This document shows, in pieces, positions 34,251 through 46,844 of a stretch of 64,000 bases of DNA (positions are counted from its first letter, which is position 1; each line of letters starts with the position of its first letter). The position numbers were made by a program, and so were the translations under genes. The notes beneath the pieces are model-generated. The model made no database searches. It was not told where the DNA came from and saw only the letters and a list, made by a program, of their open reading frames with translations. The DNA lies in the NCBI GenBank assembly GCA_029706075.1, contig JAINUG010000115.1:2187001-2251000 (forward strand). Reading direction: 5' to 3'. This DNA comes from Aldrovandia affinis. Taxonomy: Eukaryota; Chordata; Actinopteri; Notacanthiformes; Halosauridae.

Positions 34251-37200
34251 TTCCGAACCTTTATTCCAGTCGAGCTATCCTGGCGAAAACAAAACATAAA
34301 AATAAACGCTTTTCTTGATTCAGGGGCGGTTGATTGTTTTTGTGGACTCCGGGTGGGCCAAAATAATTAAAATACCTGTTCGGCTCTTTCACAGTCCTGT
34401 GGTGTTACCGCTCTTGACGGTCATCCTCTAGGTTCCGGTCGCATTAAGGAATCTACGGAGAATGTCATTATGCGGATCGCGCACGGGGAACACACAGAAC
34501 AAATCAAGTTTTTTTGGTCGATTCTCCTACGCACCCATTAGTTCTCGGGCACTCCTGGTTAATAAAACATCAACCACAGGTGAACTGGGGCAGTCATAAA
34601 GACACTATTGTTCAATGGGGGAATCAATGCTCGCTTGGGTGCTTACCTTTTATTCCGTCGTCGTCCGGGTTCGGTTGGTCTAAAAACACGAGACCGATTC
34701 GAGACCGACGAATCAGTTCAATGTTTGCCTAATCATGCTCCGTCCTCCGTACACTCCAATGAGACGGAGAAAGAACTCGAATGGGATCCACAGTGTGATT
34801 GGGGGCTTCGCTGGAGGAGTCCACGGGCGGGGAGATTAGTGATCTAGAATCTTTATCATTTGATTCTTTTGAGGCAGACATGCCGTCTACGGACACTGAA
34901 CCTAATCCATCGCGAGTTCCTAAACGATCGGTTAGTCACTCCAGTTCCGACTTCCATAAGAGATTCCGACCTGAAATCATGGAGCCCGAGTTCCCAAAAA
35001 ATCAGGAGGGGATGGAACTCATGAGTGCGGATTTATTTCCGTTACCCTCCGGCATTCCTAAAGCTTATTCTGATCTGAGCGAAGTGTTTAGTAAGCAAAG
35101 GGCTACTAAACTACCCCCGCACCGACCTTATGATTGCGCTATTGAGCTTCATCCAGGCACTGTTCCTCCTCGTGGAGCCCTATATTCTCTATCTGTACCT
35201 GAGAGTGCGGCTATGAAAAATACATTTCTGAATCCCTTACTAACGGTTTTATCAGACCATCCACGTCTCCTGCTGGGGCGGGTTCTTTTTTGTCGGTAAA
35301 AAGGACGGGGATTACGACCTTGTATCGATTACAGAGGGTTAAATAATATAACCATCAAGAATCGTTATCCCCTTCCCCTTATGAACTCTGCGTCGAACGT
35401 CTTCAAGGAGCGTCTATTTTTCCAAATTAGATCTTCGCAACGCTTATAATTTGGTTCGCATCCGACAGGGTGATGAGTGGAAAACTGCGTTTAATACGCA
35501 CAATGGACACTACGAGTACCTGGTAATGCCTTTGGTCTCACGTGCGCGCCGGCTGTCTTCCAGGCGCTTGTTAATGACGTACTCAGGAGATGTTGGAGAA
35601 ATCGGTTTTTCGTTTATCTTGACGACATTCTGATTTTCTCCAATTCTCTCTCTGAGCACGTGAAACACGTCAGACAGGTGCTAAGATGCTTGTTAGATGC
35701 TCAACTATTTGTAAAAGCAGAGAAATGTGTGTTTCATGTACCTTCAGTGTCCTTCCTAGGATTCATTGTCGCAGAGGGCAGGATCCAAATGGACCCCAAT
35801 AAAGTGACTGCGGTCAGGGATTGGCCTGCTCCGGTTTCTGTTAAACAGGTGCAGCGGTTTCTGGGGTTCGCAAATTTTTATAGACGGTTTATCCGTAATT
35901 TTAGTTCAGTGGTCGCTCCCATCACGGCGCTTACCAAAAAGACAACGGTTCCCTCTCGGTTCCAATGGTCTCCTAAAGCGGAGGCGGCATTCGCTGAACT
36001 AAAAAAAAGATTCTGTTCTGAACCCATTTTAATTTCTCCCAATCCATCGTTACCTTTCATTGTAGAGGTTGACGCCTCTGAGCTAGGGGTAGGGGCTATA
36101 CTGTCCCAGCGGTCGGCCATGGACCAAAAGGTTCATCCGTGCGCGTATTTTCTCGGAGCCTTTCGCCTGCCGAGAGGAATTACAATGTCGGGATCGGGAG
36201 TTATTAGCGGTTAAAATGGCGCTGGAGGAATGGCGTCATTGGCTAGAGGGGGCGGAACATCCCTTTACGGTCTGGACAGATCATAAAAATTTAGAATACA
36301 TCCAGGGGACTCAACGTCGTAATTCGCGGCAAGCTCGATGGGCATTATTTTTTACTAGGTTTCATTTTTTGTTGACTTACCGTCCTGGTTCAAAAATATT
36401 AAACCTGACGCCTTGTCGCGCTTGTACGATGGGTCCGAACGGGATCATCCGCCCACACCCATTATTCCCACCGCACAGATTTTATCTCCGGTTTTATGGG
36501 AGATAGAAAGAGTGGTGCATGAGGCCCAACGCCTTGAGCCTGATCCTGGTGGGGGTCCACGGGGGTGCCTCTTCGTTCCCTCAGGAGCTCGCGCCCAGGT
36601 ACTGCAGTGGGGTCACTCCTCTCGGCTCACAGGTCACCCAGGCGTACACCGCACGCACGATTTCCTGGGTAGACGGTTCTGGTGGCGGGGTATGGAGAGG
36701 GACGTGCGGGAGTTTGTTGCTGCCTGTAATATTTGTGCTCGCAACAAGGTGTCACCGCTGGCACCGTCAGGGTTACTGCGGCCTTTACCGGTTCCTCACC
36801 GTCCCTGGAGTCATGTCGCCTTAGACTTCGTCACGGCTTGCCCAGCTCTAACGGTCATACTGTCATTTTGGTCATAGTTGACAGATTTTCCAAGGCCGCC
36901 CACTTCATTGCGCTTCCCAAGCTGCCGTCTGCGCCGAGACGGCGCATCTTATGATGGACCATGTCTTTCGCCTTCACGGCTTGCCGCAAGACGTAGTGTC
37001 CGATCGGGGTCCCCAGTTTGCGCCCAGATTCTGCGCGCGTTTTGTTCCCTTTTAGGGGCGTCGGTCAGTCTGTCTTCGGCTTTCACCCACAGACCAATGG
37101 ACAGACTGAACGCACCAATCAAACCATGGAAAACACTCTCCGGTGTCTGGCCTCCGCCAATCCCACATCGTGGAGCCGGCATCTGGCCTGGGCGGAGTAC

Positions 37201-37864
37201 GCCCATAACACTCTGCGTAATGCGTCGTCAGGTCTCTCCTTTCGAGGCTCAGTTTGGTTTTCAGCCTCCTCTGTTTCCTGAGCTGGAGGGTGACGCAGGG
37301 GTTCCCTCCGCAGCTGGCCTTTGTGCGACGTTGTCGGGCTACCTGGCGGAGGGTTCGTGACGGCACTGTTGCGCGCAGTTGATCGCCAAAAGGAGTTTGC
37401 TGTCGCCGTCGGCGGGCAGCTCCATCGTATCGGGTGGGGCAACGGGTGTGGCTTTCTACGGGATCTGCCGTTACGGGTAGAGTCCCGGAAACTCGCTACG
37501 CGCTTTATTGGACCTTTCAAAATCACCCATAAAATTAACCCGGTCACCGCTCGCTTACAGCTTCCACAATCCATGCGGATACATCCCACGTTTCACGTAT
37601 CCGCATAAACCACTACTTATTAGCGCCTTAGCGCCTTCCGGCACCGCCGCCGCCGCCTCGTATCATTGGAGGGGTCCTGCTTACACGGTACGGAGTATTG
37701 TGGCCTCGCGGCGTGTAGGCAGGGGAACTCAGTTCCTTGTGGACTGGGAGGGTTACGGTCCTGAGGAGCGCAGTTGGTCCCGTCTCCGGCACATCTTGGA
37801 TCCATCTTTGATCCAAGATTTTCACCGGCGTGGTTCTGAAGGGTCGTCAGGAGTCGTCCCTTAA
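34251..37864 (+). pseudogene. Gypsy pol: protease, RT, RNase H, integrase, chromodomain (broken)
   Basis: The protease active site DSGA is at 34317-34328, followed by VLGHSWLIKHQPQVNW (34535-34582). RT motifs include [12 protein letters not shown] (35123-35158) and YLDD at 35615-35626; [12 protein letters not shown] (35861-35896) marks the connection. RNase H begins with [14 protein letters not shown] (36065-36106) and includes [10 protein letters not shown]. Integrase has the zinc-binding region around HSSRLTGHPGVHRTHDFL and CNICARNKV (36614-36750), then the DFVTA and [10 protein letters not shown] core motifs in different frames. A chromodomain follows ([24 protein letters not shown]; 37680-37785). 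At least eight frame breaks or stops interrupt it; the long open block 35660-36110 is the best preserved. Confidence 0.93.
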
Positions 37865-37875
37865 GGGGGGGGTCC

Positions 37876-38475
37876 TGTCACGGTTGTTCCCCTGAACCAC
37901 CACCAGATGGCAGTGTTGTGCCTTCCTTTGGAAGGTTCTCACCTGAACTTAATTACTAATCACCTTCCTATAAATACTCGCACCTGGATTCGTTCTATGC
38001 GAAATCGTAAGCCATTGTTACGATTTAGCCGGTAAGGTATGTAGCGTCTTTTTAAAGATACTACTCAAAGAACTTACTTCAGGAACAAAGAATCTCCTTA
38101 GCAAATGTAGGACTTCTTTTACGTTACCCGATTTAGGAAACGTGACTCGCTCCCCCCTGAGTTAGTTTGGTTTTCCGGTTAGACAGTCTGTGGACTGTGT
38201 TTCGGGTTTCATTTCTTTCGTTGGTTATTTGGCTCTTCTAGCCGTTTATCTTTTCATTCAAACACTCGGTGTTGGTGGTTTATTTATTCCTTTGTTTGTG
38301 TCTTTGTGGCACCTAGTCACCCGTTGGGTGATATTTTCGGTTTTCCTCCTTTTGTTATTGTTTTTCCTATTCTCTGTTATTTCAGAGTTTGTGGTTAAGC
38401 TGTATAGTTACAGTTTAACTTATCGATACCCCCGGGGTTCTGCGATTGGCACCAATCCCTAAACCCACCATTACA
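37876..38475 (+). repeat. 3' LTR
   Basis: It starts TGTCACGGTTGTTCC and ends CCACCATTACA, like the 5' copy, with small indels. A 90-codon hydrophobic frame (38190-38462) is open here but is broken by a one-base difference in the 5' LTR, so it is not treated as a gene. Confidence 0.96.
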
Positions 38476-38660
38476 CTGGTTTTTCCAATCAAGCTATGAG
38501 CGTGTGCACACAAAAGGGGCGGCGTTTGTAACACAGCCAATTGCATGCAACATGGATAGATCCAGAGCACTGTTTTACGAAGCAGGACTGGTGGATTAGC
38601 AAGCTAACTTTGGGCTTAACCCTGGGTTTTCGGTCTCACGACTGTGGCTCACCCAGTGCT

Positions 38661-41105
38661 GCGGTGATGGGAATGTGAGTGCAATGCACCAATCTCTCTC
38701 GGGAATCCTATGAGAAAATGATACCACACATCTACCAATAAAGACTAAAGCTGCAATTCAAAATCTGAAATGTAGGGGCTGAATGGGAAATTGAATTTTA
38801 ATACATTTTGTGTAATCACGATGAATAGGTGGACATTGACATTATGAGAGACTGCTGATTATGTGTTCCTATGTGTGTGTGTGTGTGTGTGTGGGGGGTA
38901 TGTGTGTGTTTGCCTGTGTGTGTGAACTATGAATTTGCATATACATTTCACTTACTCAAGCAAGTCAAGAGACCTGCCTTAATCAGTGAAGATCAAACAT
39001 ACGAAAAAACTGATCAAACAGCCGAAGATCAAACAGACAACAAAATAGGCAGTGTAGATTTCTTGTGTAGAAACTCATGTTTGAAAAGAAATAAAGCAGT
39101 CATATTTCATAATAGACCTATGGAGTTTTGTCTATGCCTTGTACAATATGTCAACTAAGTCTGTGCCAAATAAAACATAAATAAAATAAAACTGGAAAAC
39201 ATACGAAAATGATTTGATGATGATACCATAACCATTATGGATCACTATTTGGCTCACACAACAGACACTAATGTGATGGATAAAGTGTCTCCTAATGTCT
39301 CCAAGTGGCCAAATTCACACATATGAGACACACAAAGGTAAGTAAAGAAACCAGCAGGCATTTACCTTTATGAACAAAACAAAAAAATCAAGATAAAAAT
39401 AAATAATATAGAAATATAATAATAATATATAATATACAAATAATATGACAGTTAAAGGGTTAAACCTGCCTCGAGGAAAAGGGCCCTGGAGAACCGCTGG
39501 TTTTTCTTCCAATTCTTGCAAATTGCATATGAAAAATAAAAATAAAACATTAATGGATGAAAATGACTCAATATGCTGACAGGAAGACACATTCCCCTGT
39601 CAATGACTACGAAGAGTTTTCTTGACAAAATAAATATTCCTTCTGTCAATTACAAATAGATAATAACTGCTTGCTGCCTGTGGGTGTGACTCATCTGTCA
39701 CCACACAGCAGTCAACCTTTCCTGAAATTACCAGTCTGCCGCAATGAGGCAGCCGCAATTTGGTCGACCCTTGAGTGGCTCCAAATGCGTCCAACGACTG
39801 GTGAAGTCCACGATGACATGTTTTTGTTTTGTTTTGCTTCTCGCAAAGTTAAGCAGGGGAGAATGTGATTCCCGTGTCCACGTTGCTATTTCTGCACTTT
39901 TTGATTACAGCTTCGTGTCCGCACCTCTACCCCTTTCCTTTTTAAAAATGAAGGGGTTATATGTCGCAAGAGCCATTCGGCGGGAGACGAGAGCTGGGCC
40001 ATGATTGGAGGCAGCGGGGTGCCGTTCGCATGTTTGCCGGGGTGAAGTGATCCGCTGCTTTGTGAGTGGAGGCTGGGAAAAATAAGGTTGAAATGGGAGT
40101 CGTGCTGCAGGCAGTGTTGCCCCAGCCAGTGTTCCAAAATGATTTTTTGGCTTGTCACAAGAAATATCCGATAGCTACACATTATTTCTGAGATATTTTG
40201 TGTTTGTATATTTTTATTAGATCTGGTGCTTTGCCTTCTGTCCTACTACACGTCCCTGATGCACATGTGTATGTATGAGAGAGTGAATGTGTGAGTCTGG
40301 GTCTGTATGTATGTGTGTGTGAATGTCTATGTTTAATTGTAGAGAGGGAGTGGGTTTGCATTTAGGTGTGTGCATGTGTGTGAGATAGTGTATATATGTT
40401 TGTGATTGTGTGGGTCTGTCTGTTTATTGTAGCCATAATGTATTATCACTACATTTGGAATGTTTAAATATTTGTAGAATTTGCATTAAAATAGTTTTAA
40501 AAAGAGTTACTTTTCCGGAATATTGAAGTAGTTTTGAAAAAGTTTTATTATTTATTATTATTTACAAACTGTATTTATTTTTGAATAATAGTACAGCATG
40601 TGTCTGAGAGTTTGTGTGTGTGTGTACGTGAGCTGGTGTGTGTATACTGTATTCTGTATTCTCAATAGAGATAAGACATGTCATGCTGATGCCCATCAGC
40701 ACCATTCACAGGGGAGGGCTGACTGTTTACTGGCAGAGATCACCACACTCAAACTTGTTCTTCAATGTTTACGGAATAGGAGGGAGAAAATTTACACACT
40801 TCTGATTCTGATCTGATGGAATTCTATGTACAGTAAGAATGAAAACCAGTGAATCATAAATTGTGGTCATAGTCTGACAGATCGCAGCAAACTGACTACA
40901 CAACCAAATTACACTCACAGTTTTGAAATGCAAAGGCGTATGGTGCAGATTCATCATTAACTAACAACTGGCCAAATATATTAGAACAGTACAGAAAACA
41001 AACGAAAAAACTGTAAAAAATAATCATGTGTTTTTTTTGATCAGATCATTATTATGTGGAAGGCATTGGTCTGGACAGGGGAATCAGCTGTACCGCATAA
41101 TCGAA
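38661..41105. other. Intronic sequence with TG microsatellites
   Basis: (TG) tracts lie at 38872-38892 and 38900-38925, and a long imperfect TG-rich region runs from 40260 to 40410 with another at 40610-40640. Nothing coding was recognised. Confidence 0.55.
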
Positions 41106-41856
41106 TGGAGTTTTTCCATTGCACAGTACGGTACGGTACGGCACGGTAACCATCCGGGTCGAATCTCCTGTGTCGTTTTTCCACCGCACAACAGAACCAT
41201 GAAGATAGGAGGAGTTAGATAGGAGTGACAAAAAAGATATAGGGCCTATAGATATACAGTCTATTGGCAAGTTTCCCCACGGGGACAAATAAAGTATATC
41301 GTATCATATCGAATTGAAACTTACCAAGATCACATTTACACTTACCCATTGACACTGTCCAGTTCAGATCCTTTTGTTTCAAAGGCCTGGGTTTAACTCG
41401 AGCATCAGAATGCATCGAAGTGATTCATTATCTATCTCTCTAAAAATCAATTTATGTGACAAATGAAAAATGTTGTACAATGAAATAATTGCGTTAATGA
41501 AAATAAAAATGACAATACTATACGGTGTCCTTTCAAAGAAAATGTGTTTATTTAAGTTTTCGGAACACAAACCTAACTCGTAGAATCACGCAAACCAAAC
41601 CTGCACTCTTCAAAAATCAATGGTCTGACAAAAAAACATGATATTGCTGAGACGTGAAGATTCACCGCTTGACCAATCAATGGTCCCTGTTTGTCCCTGT
41701 TTGACTCGCTAGTACCTAAACAGAGCAGTAGCTAAATTCAGCATGAGCACTCGGGTTTGGTACAGGGTGCTTGGTGGTGGAAAAAGCGACAAAACGTGGG
41801 AGCACATATTGGTTACCATGCCATGCCGTACTGTACTGTGTGGTGGAAAAACACCA
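41106..41856. mobile_element. MITE with long inverted termini, 751 bp
   Basis: The left end TGGAGTTTTTCCATTGCACA followed by GTACGGTACGGCACGGTAACC is mirrored at the right end; the reverse complement there reads TGGTGTTTTTCCACCACACA and then GTACAGTACGGCATGGCATGG. Roughly 45 bp of imperfect inverted repeat are visible. The GTGGAAAAAC terminus recalls fish hAT or PIF MITEs. The flanks do not give a convincing target duplication, so the superfamily is open. Confidence 0.8.
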
Positions 41857-44020
41857 TAAAATGCTTAAAACTGCTCTGCACTCTCAGTAGGTTTCTGAAA
41901 CATGGGAGATGAATGCCGACAGAGAGAGAACTGCGAGACTGAAAAAATATGCAACTGAAAAGTAGCGAACGTTTGTGAGGCCCTTGCTCCGGACTGCCAC
42001 ACAGTGAACACACGTTTTTTTATGTTAGCTACATAGCTGGAGAGTTTTAACTCACAATTCAGTATTAGCTCAGAATTCAAATCAAAGCCTATATTGAAAA
42101 ACCTGTTATTGCAGATGGGTTTGAAATCAAATCAGATCTCATGCTACGGATTCTCAAAGTCATTAGTAAACGCAATAAAGCTGATGTCTGGAATGTATTC
42201 AACAGTGATTTTATTAATGCAGTGAAAGCCATTTGTCATACCCTGAATAAATTAAATACATATATTAAAACAATAATACCATGACTCAATTGTCTTCACA
42301 CTTATAAACACATACACATGGTATTAATATCCTCACCCCTAATGTACACTTCCATAACAGTAAAAAAATGTATATCAACAAAAGGAAAATATGGTTTTCA
42401 ACATAAAAAAGCCAAGTTACTCACACACACAAATCATTATACTCTGCACATCTGTAAAATACAATTCCTAAATTCGGTCTACATACCTAATTATTGATAT
42501 GATAAATTATGCCAAGTTACAACTAAACATTCAAAAATATACAGTGGGTATAAAAAGTATTCACCCCCATTTTTACATTTTATTTTCTTACTTCATGGAA
42601 TCAAAATTGATTTAATTGGGATTTCTTGCCACTGATACAAACAAAATACTCTATAATATCAAATTTAAAAAACAACTGAAGTTTTTTCTTAATGACAAAT
42701 GATTAAAAAGAATGTAACATATGTGGTAGGGCTTGGCCTTTAGTAGGAGATGACTTCCTTATTTTGTATTTTGCTGTCATTTTAAATAGACAACGAATTG
42801 TTAATAAAAGTATAAATAATGCACTGGGTTATTCAAAAACACCTGAATTGGACTACTGGAGTATTTTGGCACAACATCTTTTTCACTGTCAGTGTTTTTT
42901 TAATGTTTTAAATGGATATTTGAATGTTGTGCTATTTGTGCAAGTGAAATTTAGGCAGACTTAGAAAAAGATAAACATTTTAACTCTTCAAACACATAAT
43001 CTATATCACTCCAACAAACTGCGCTATGATCCTTGGACAATGCTGAATCCAAGCACACTGGATTGGAATTTCAATTGAATACAGAATAGATTGTTGGCAA
43101 ATACAGTATGTATAATATTTTATATCAATTTTAATAACATAGAACCTATTTGACCTACATGACCCAAACCAAGCTGTGGGACAATATTTAGTATGTGGGC
43201 AAAGTAGCATACCATTTCAATTTAAAAAAGGGCTTATTAGTAGGTGAACTGTATTCAAAGGTTAAGCAGGCAAGACCATGCAATAGGATGGGTACACACC
43301 CACTCCAAAGTAAAAACTGAGAGAAAGGTACAGTTCACTGCTAAAAATGATCTATAAGTCAGTTAAGGACAAATATTGATTGAATCAAAAATGTATGCAC
43401 TGTAAATTTGATATATAATCCATGCTAAAATGATGAAGACATTCTCCTTTAATCTTCTCATTGTAGTGGTACCAGTCTTAAATGCTGTATAGCTATCGGA
43501 TATTTCTCAGGTAACTAACAAAGAACAAAGTGAAAGAAATTCAGACAGAAACCGTCAGGACAGAAGACAGTTTTCTTAAACCAAAAACAGTTTCCCCAAA
43601 TACTGAGGAGGCTTATGATGACTTCTGTAGTACCAGGGAGATATGACAGATATGCATGGGTCCTGCTCATGGACATGACAGTGGAGGACATGACGGTTGA
43701 TGGGGGAAAAACTGAAGAATAGAATTTTGTTTTCCTTCTTTGCTTTTGGGAAGCAATACAGGTATCTTTCAAGCTGACTTCCTAAAAGCATCAATCAAAC
43801 TGAAGATGATTAGCCAAAAGGCCACAGGTTCTGCAGGGCCATCTCGGGGGCCACTGTAGCATGAAAGAAAGTGCAGAGAGCGGAAGCTGCCCGAAATGTC
43901 AAGCAGAGGCCTGATTGACCACATTGAGTAGTCTGGGCCATTCTCTTTGATTTTAGATGGCTCCCACTTGCACATGCTCACACACACACAAAAACACACA
44001 CACATACACACACTTGTAGT
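41857..44020. other. Intronic sequence with one Tc1-like end
   Basis: CAGTGGGTATAAAAAGTATT at 42543, preceded by TA, looks like one terminus of a Tc1/mariner element, but no matching right end was found. A CA-rich tract lies at 43979-44013. No exon. Confidence 0.5.
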
Positions 44021-44158
44021 TCTGTGTGGCTCAGCATGGCACTGACAATGCTTACATTGTAGGTTAGATTCCCACTGGGACCACATATACTGAAAAATGT
44101 ATGCATTTACTACTGTACGTCGCTTTGGATAAAAGCGTCTGCTGAATGTTATGTTATG
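44021..44158 (+). mobile_element. tRNA-derived SINE with L2-type tail
   Basis: TCTGTGTGGCTCAGCATGG opens the head (A-box region), and GGTTAGATTCCCACTGGGAC is the B-box region. ACTGAAAAATGTATGCATTT and the tail CGCTTTGGATAAAAGCG with CTGCTGAATG follow. Same family as 4486-4650 in the opposite orientation. Confidence 0.85.
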
Positions 44159-44923
44159 CGTTACACATGCACACATTCTTTATAGTGCACACCCAAACCT
44201 GCACACACACAAAAAAATATTTGAGAACACACGAGTACACACACACACGTATGCATTTAACTGTGAGATAACTATTCAGAAAAATATGCTGAAGATGGGC
44301 AACAAGAGAATAATAATAAGAATAATTTTAAAATGCTTGACTTGCACCACGTTTCATATTTTTTTAAATCTATTTTCAAAAGTTCTGTAAAAAATGGAGG
44401 GAAGAATTAGATAGACTTCAATGGTGTCAACCTTGTGCTGAATTTGAGAGCACCGGGTAAGATGGAAAGAAAAACTGATGTAAGTTGAAAAAACATAACA
44501 TAAATTAGATTCTTCCCAGATAAATCTCTCTGAATAAATCTCTGTCAGGTAAGCTACTTAAACTGAATTAAAGTGGGTACACGCTAGCCAACAGTCTCAC
44601 AAGCCTAACATAGAGACATGGACCCAGGGATCCTCAGTAGTATACACAATGATTCTGCAGCACGAAATAGCTCTTAAGTGAGTGATCATTTGTTAGTGAC
44701 AAGTGGCAATGTTACACAAATAAACTTAATCCAAAATGTTAACAAAGCTCACTACACTTCAGACAATGAGGCTGGCTTCAGTACTGTATCGCTGAAGGCC
44801 ACCAGCAACAAGACTTAAGTACTATCAATTATGGGCATGTGCATTGTATGGTGCAGACAATATCTACAGCTCAAAATGCATTGTCTGCTAGTATAATTGT
44901 TCCCCATGTCCACCTGACAACCA
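44159..44923. other. Intronic sequence, nothing recognised
   Basis: It has short CA repeats near 44205 and 44240. No frame or repeat family of note. Confidence 0.5.
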
Positions 44924-45243
44924 GGGGCCGTATTCACAAATAATTTTATTATCTCCTAAATCGCACTAAAACCTTTTAGTTAGGAGTCCCACCTTAAAAC
45001 CTATTCACAAAGCTGCAAAGACAAACTCATACTAAGGAAGTCCTAGAATTTTCAAGCTAAGAGTGAGGGCGGGGTTGACGTCGTTGCTATGGATGACGTT
45101 GTTTCTCATGAACGAGCTTACTCAGAATGCCCACAGCGATTGGCTGATATAGGGGATGGGTCTCTGCCCGCGATTTCAACCTAGAAAATAAATTATATGC
45201 TACTGTAAAGAAGTATGTAGGCCTACCTGTTCCTGTTATATTC

Positions 45244-45776
45244 TAGTGGTGTAACGGATCGCTGTTGATCCGTGATCCCTACGGATCAACCCCCACGGTT
45301 CGGCACGCATATGATCCGCGGATTAATAGCTAAATTGAACCATCATAGAGAAATACAGTTTTTCTGCCGCTGTTACGTTTTAAAGTAACAATTCCCTAAA
45401 TCTCGATGCAGAGTTACAGTGAAGAGATAGACAACTATGTATGTTTTGGTTTGCTTTGTTTTTCATACTAAATGCTTTTCTGGGAGGCAGGTTTTTAGAA
45501 ACGCGACCAAATTAAATAAAATTTAAACATTAGCAATCTTTAAATTTTTTATTAAATTAATTCAGGCATAAGACCACCCTAGTTAAATCGCCTAAGGCGT
45601 ACTGAATCTAAAAAATTTTGAATAAAGATTTAGTGAAATAACTGAAATTGAAAAACTGAAATTATCATTCATTCAATTCCTTGAGAATAGTTCCTGGTAA
45701 TTTTTGGTGGAAATGCGCCTTTGGCCCCCGTTATTTATTTTTTTGCTGATCCGAAAAATGATCCGACGCACCCCTA
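45244..45776. mobile_element. hAT-type MITE, 533 bp, nested
   Basis: It is flanked by perfect 8-bp duplications TTATATTC (45236-45243 and 45777-45784). The left end is TAGTGGTGTAACGGATC; the reverse complement of the right end is TAGGGGTGCGTCGGATC. GATCCG and CGGATC motifs recur just inside both ends. The 8-bp duplication and TAGNGGTG ends fit hAT. No coding sequence. Confidence 0.9.
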
Positions 45777-46230
45777 TTATATTCTAATAAAGATTCTAAA
45801 ATACAAATGTAGGCTACGTGTCACTGATTTAACATGAAACCAAGAATACTGACTAGTCAATTGGTTACATGTCTGCATCTCATAAACAATCAGCGGGTAT
45901 CTATATAATATATATAATATTATATATATAATACCCTCGCGATTGAGGCAGTACCTTTTTATGAGCTCTGTATCATTCAATATCTCCAGTGTTGACGCGA
46001 TTGCGACAACGATTGCCGGCAGCAGCAGATTTTAGGATCGCCGTGAGTAGGTGTTTTGCGACTTAGAAGTCCTCTTGACTGCTTCTAACTTCTCCTGGAC
46101 TTAGGAGCTGTTTTTAGCTCTCAAACCCTTTGTGAAATACTCTTATCCCAAAAATTTAGGAGTCCTAAATTTATGAGGGACACACCCATTATTTTCGGAG
46201 TTGCTCCTAAATTGCGGAGTTAGGACCAAC

Positions 46231-46616
46231 TTTTTTTTTTTTTTTTTTTTTATTTGTTTCTGATTTTATCCCATTTTTCTCCCAATTTGGTAGCCAATTA
46301 GACCCGCTATTTTAACGTCAATCCCCCTAGTAGTGTGAGTTCGCTGCCGTAGTCCTGCACCCGGTAGTGACGATGCGTGGCGACTCTTCCGAGACGTCAC
46401 TCGCTAAGCCGTCGACCAAACCCCGGTACTGCAGGGCCACTCCTATACGCAGCGAACGTCATGTCGGCTCCCCTCCCCCTCCCTGGGGCGGACAGCCAAT
46501 CGCCGCCCCTGGTGGCACTCCCGGCCAGAGCCAACACTTGGCGAGACGGGGAATTGAACCCCGGTCTCCGTGGCCAGCGTCGGACGTTGTAACCACTGGA
46601 CCACGCGGGAGGCCCA
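46231..46616 (-). mobile_element. tRNA-derived SINE with flanking duplication, nested
   Basis: Read on the minus strand, the head GGTCCAGTGGTTACAACGTC (A box) and GGTTCAATTCCCCGTC (B box) are tRNA-like, close to tRNA-Glu/Asp types. A long body follows, ending in an A-rich tail (the T-run at 46231-46252 on plus). The target duplication AGGACCAACTTTT is at 46222-46234 and 46617-46629. It sits inside the TIR element and is the best copy of the family also seen at 3866, 54726 and 62996. Confidence 0.88.
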
Positions 46617-46844
46617 AGGACCAACTTTTACCCTTAAAATGCTTTGTGAATACGGGCCCAGACCACTATCTTTGAAGCTCTTCACTGTTACATTTGGAAG
46701 AAAAAAAAGAAAATGAGAAAAGTACTCACTGAATGCTCTCTGCAGATCTTTGTGTGATTCAAGGCTAGGGTCCTGAGTGACATCATCAGGACAGTGTATA
46801 AAAATATCATGTGCTTACTCTTGAAGGCCCAATGACTTTCATTA

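Larger units (their letters stand above)
32627..38475 (+). mobile_element. Ty3/Gypsy LTR retrotransposon, Tf1/sushi (chromovirus) type
   Basis: The element is 5.85 kb with LTRs of 595 and 600 bp that begin TGTCACGG and end TTACA, flanked by a 5-bp target duplication CTGGT (32622-32626 and 38476-38480). Domains run in order gag, protease, RT, RNase H, integrase, chromodomain. A purine tract (AAGGGGGGGG) precedes the 3' LTR. No envelope gene is visible. The primer site matches the start of its own transcript rather than an obvious tRNA, which is typical of the Tf1/sushi group. The two LTRs differ at roughly a dozen or more positions by eye, so the insertion is not very recent. Multiple stops and frameshifts make it inactive. 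Confidence 0.96.
32501..38660. mobile_element. Possible older MITE interrupted by the Gypsy element
   Basis: GGGGCCTGTCTCACGAAGG at 32502 and, beyond the Gypsy element, TTTTACGAAGCAGGACTGG (38573) and CAAGCTAACTTTGGGCTTAA resemble the ends of fish Harbinger-like MITEs (GGCCTGTTTCACGAAGCAGG type). The two sides do not form a clean inverted repeat, so the call is tentative. Confidence 0.35.
44924..46659. mobile_element. Non-autonomous DNA transposon with TIRs, host of two nested inserts
   Basis: The left end GGGGCCGTATTCACAAA is mirrored by the right end, whose reverse complement reads GGGCCCGTATTCACAAAGC. Removing the inner inserts at 45244-45776 and about 46235-46616 leaves under 850 bp with no transposase. 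Subterminal TTAGGAGT/AGTCCTAA-type repeats recur in both arms. The termini resemble fish Harbinger-like MITEs, but the target duplication is not clear, so the superfamily is an inference. Confidence 0.82.

Noticed and set aside
38190-38462. 90-codon hydrophobic frame in the 3' LTR
   Set aside because: The 5' LTR copy has a one-base difference that breaks the frame, and the frame overlaps the LTR rather than the internal coding region.
42541-42720. Complete Tc1/mariner element starting CAGTGGGTATAAAAAG
   Set aside because: Only one terminus was found and no transposase; reported only as a possible end within the intronic interval.
46367-46685. Frames of 70-100 codons on both strands
   Set aside because: They lie inside the tRNA-derived SINE and reflect its GC-rich body.
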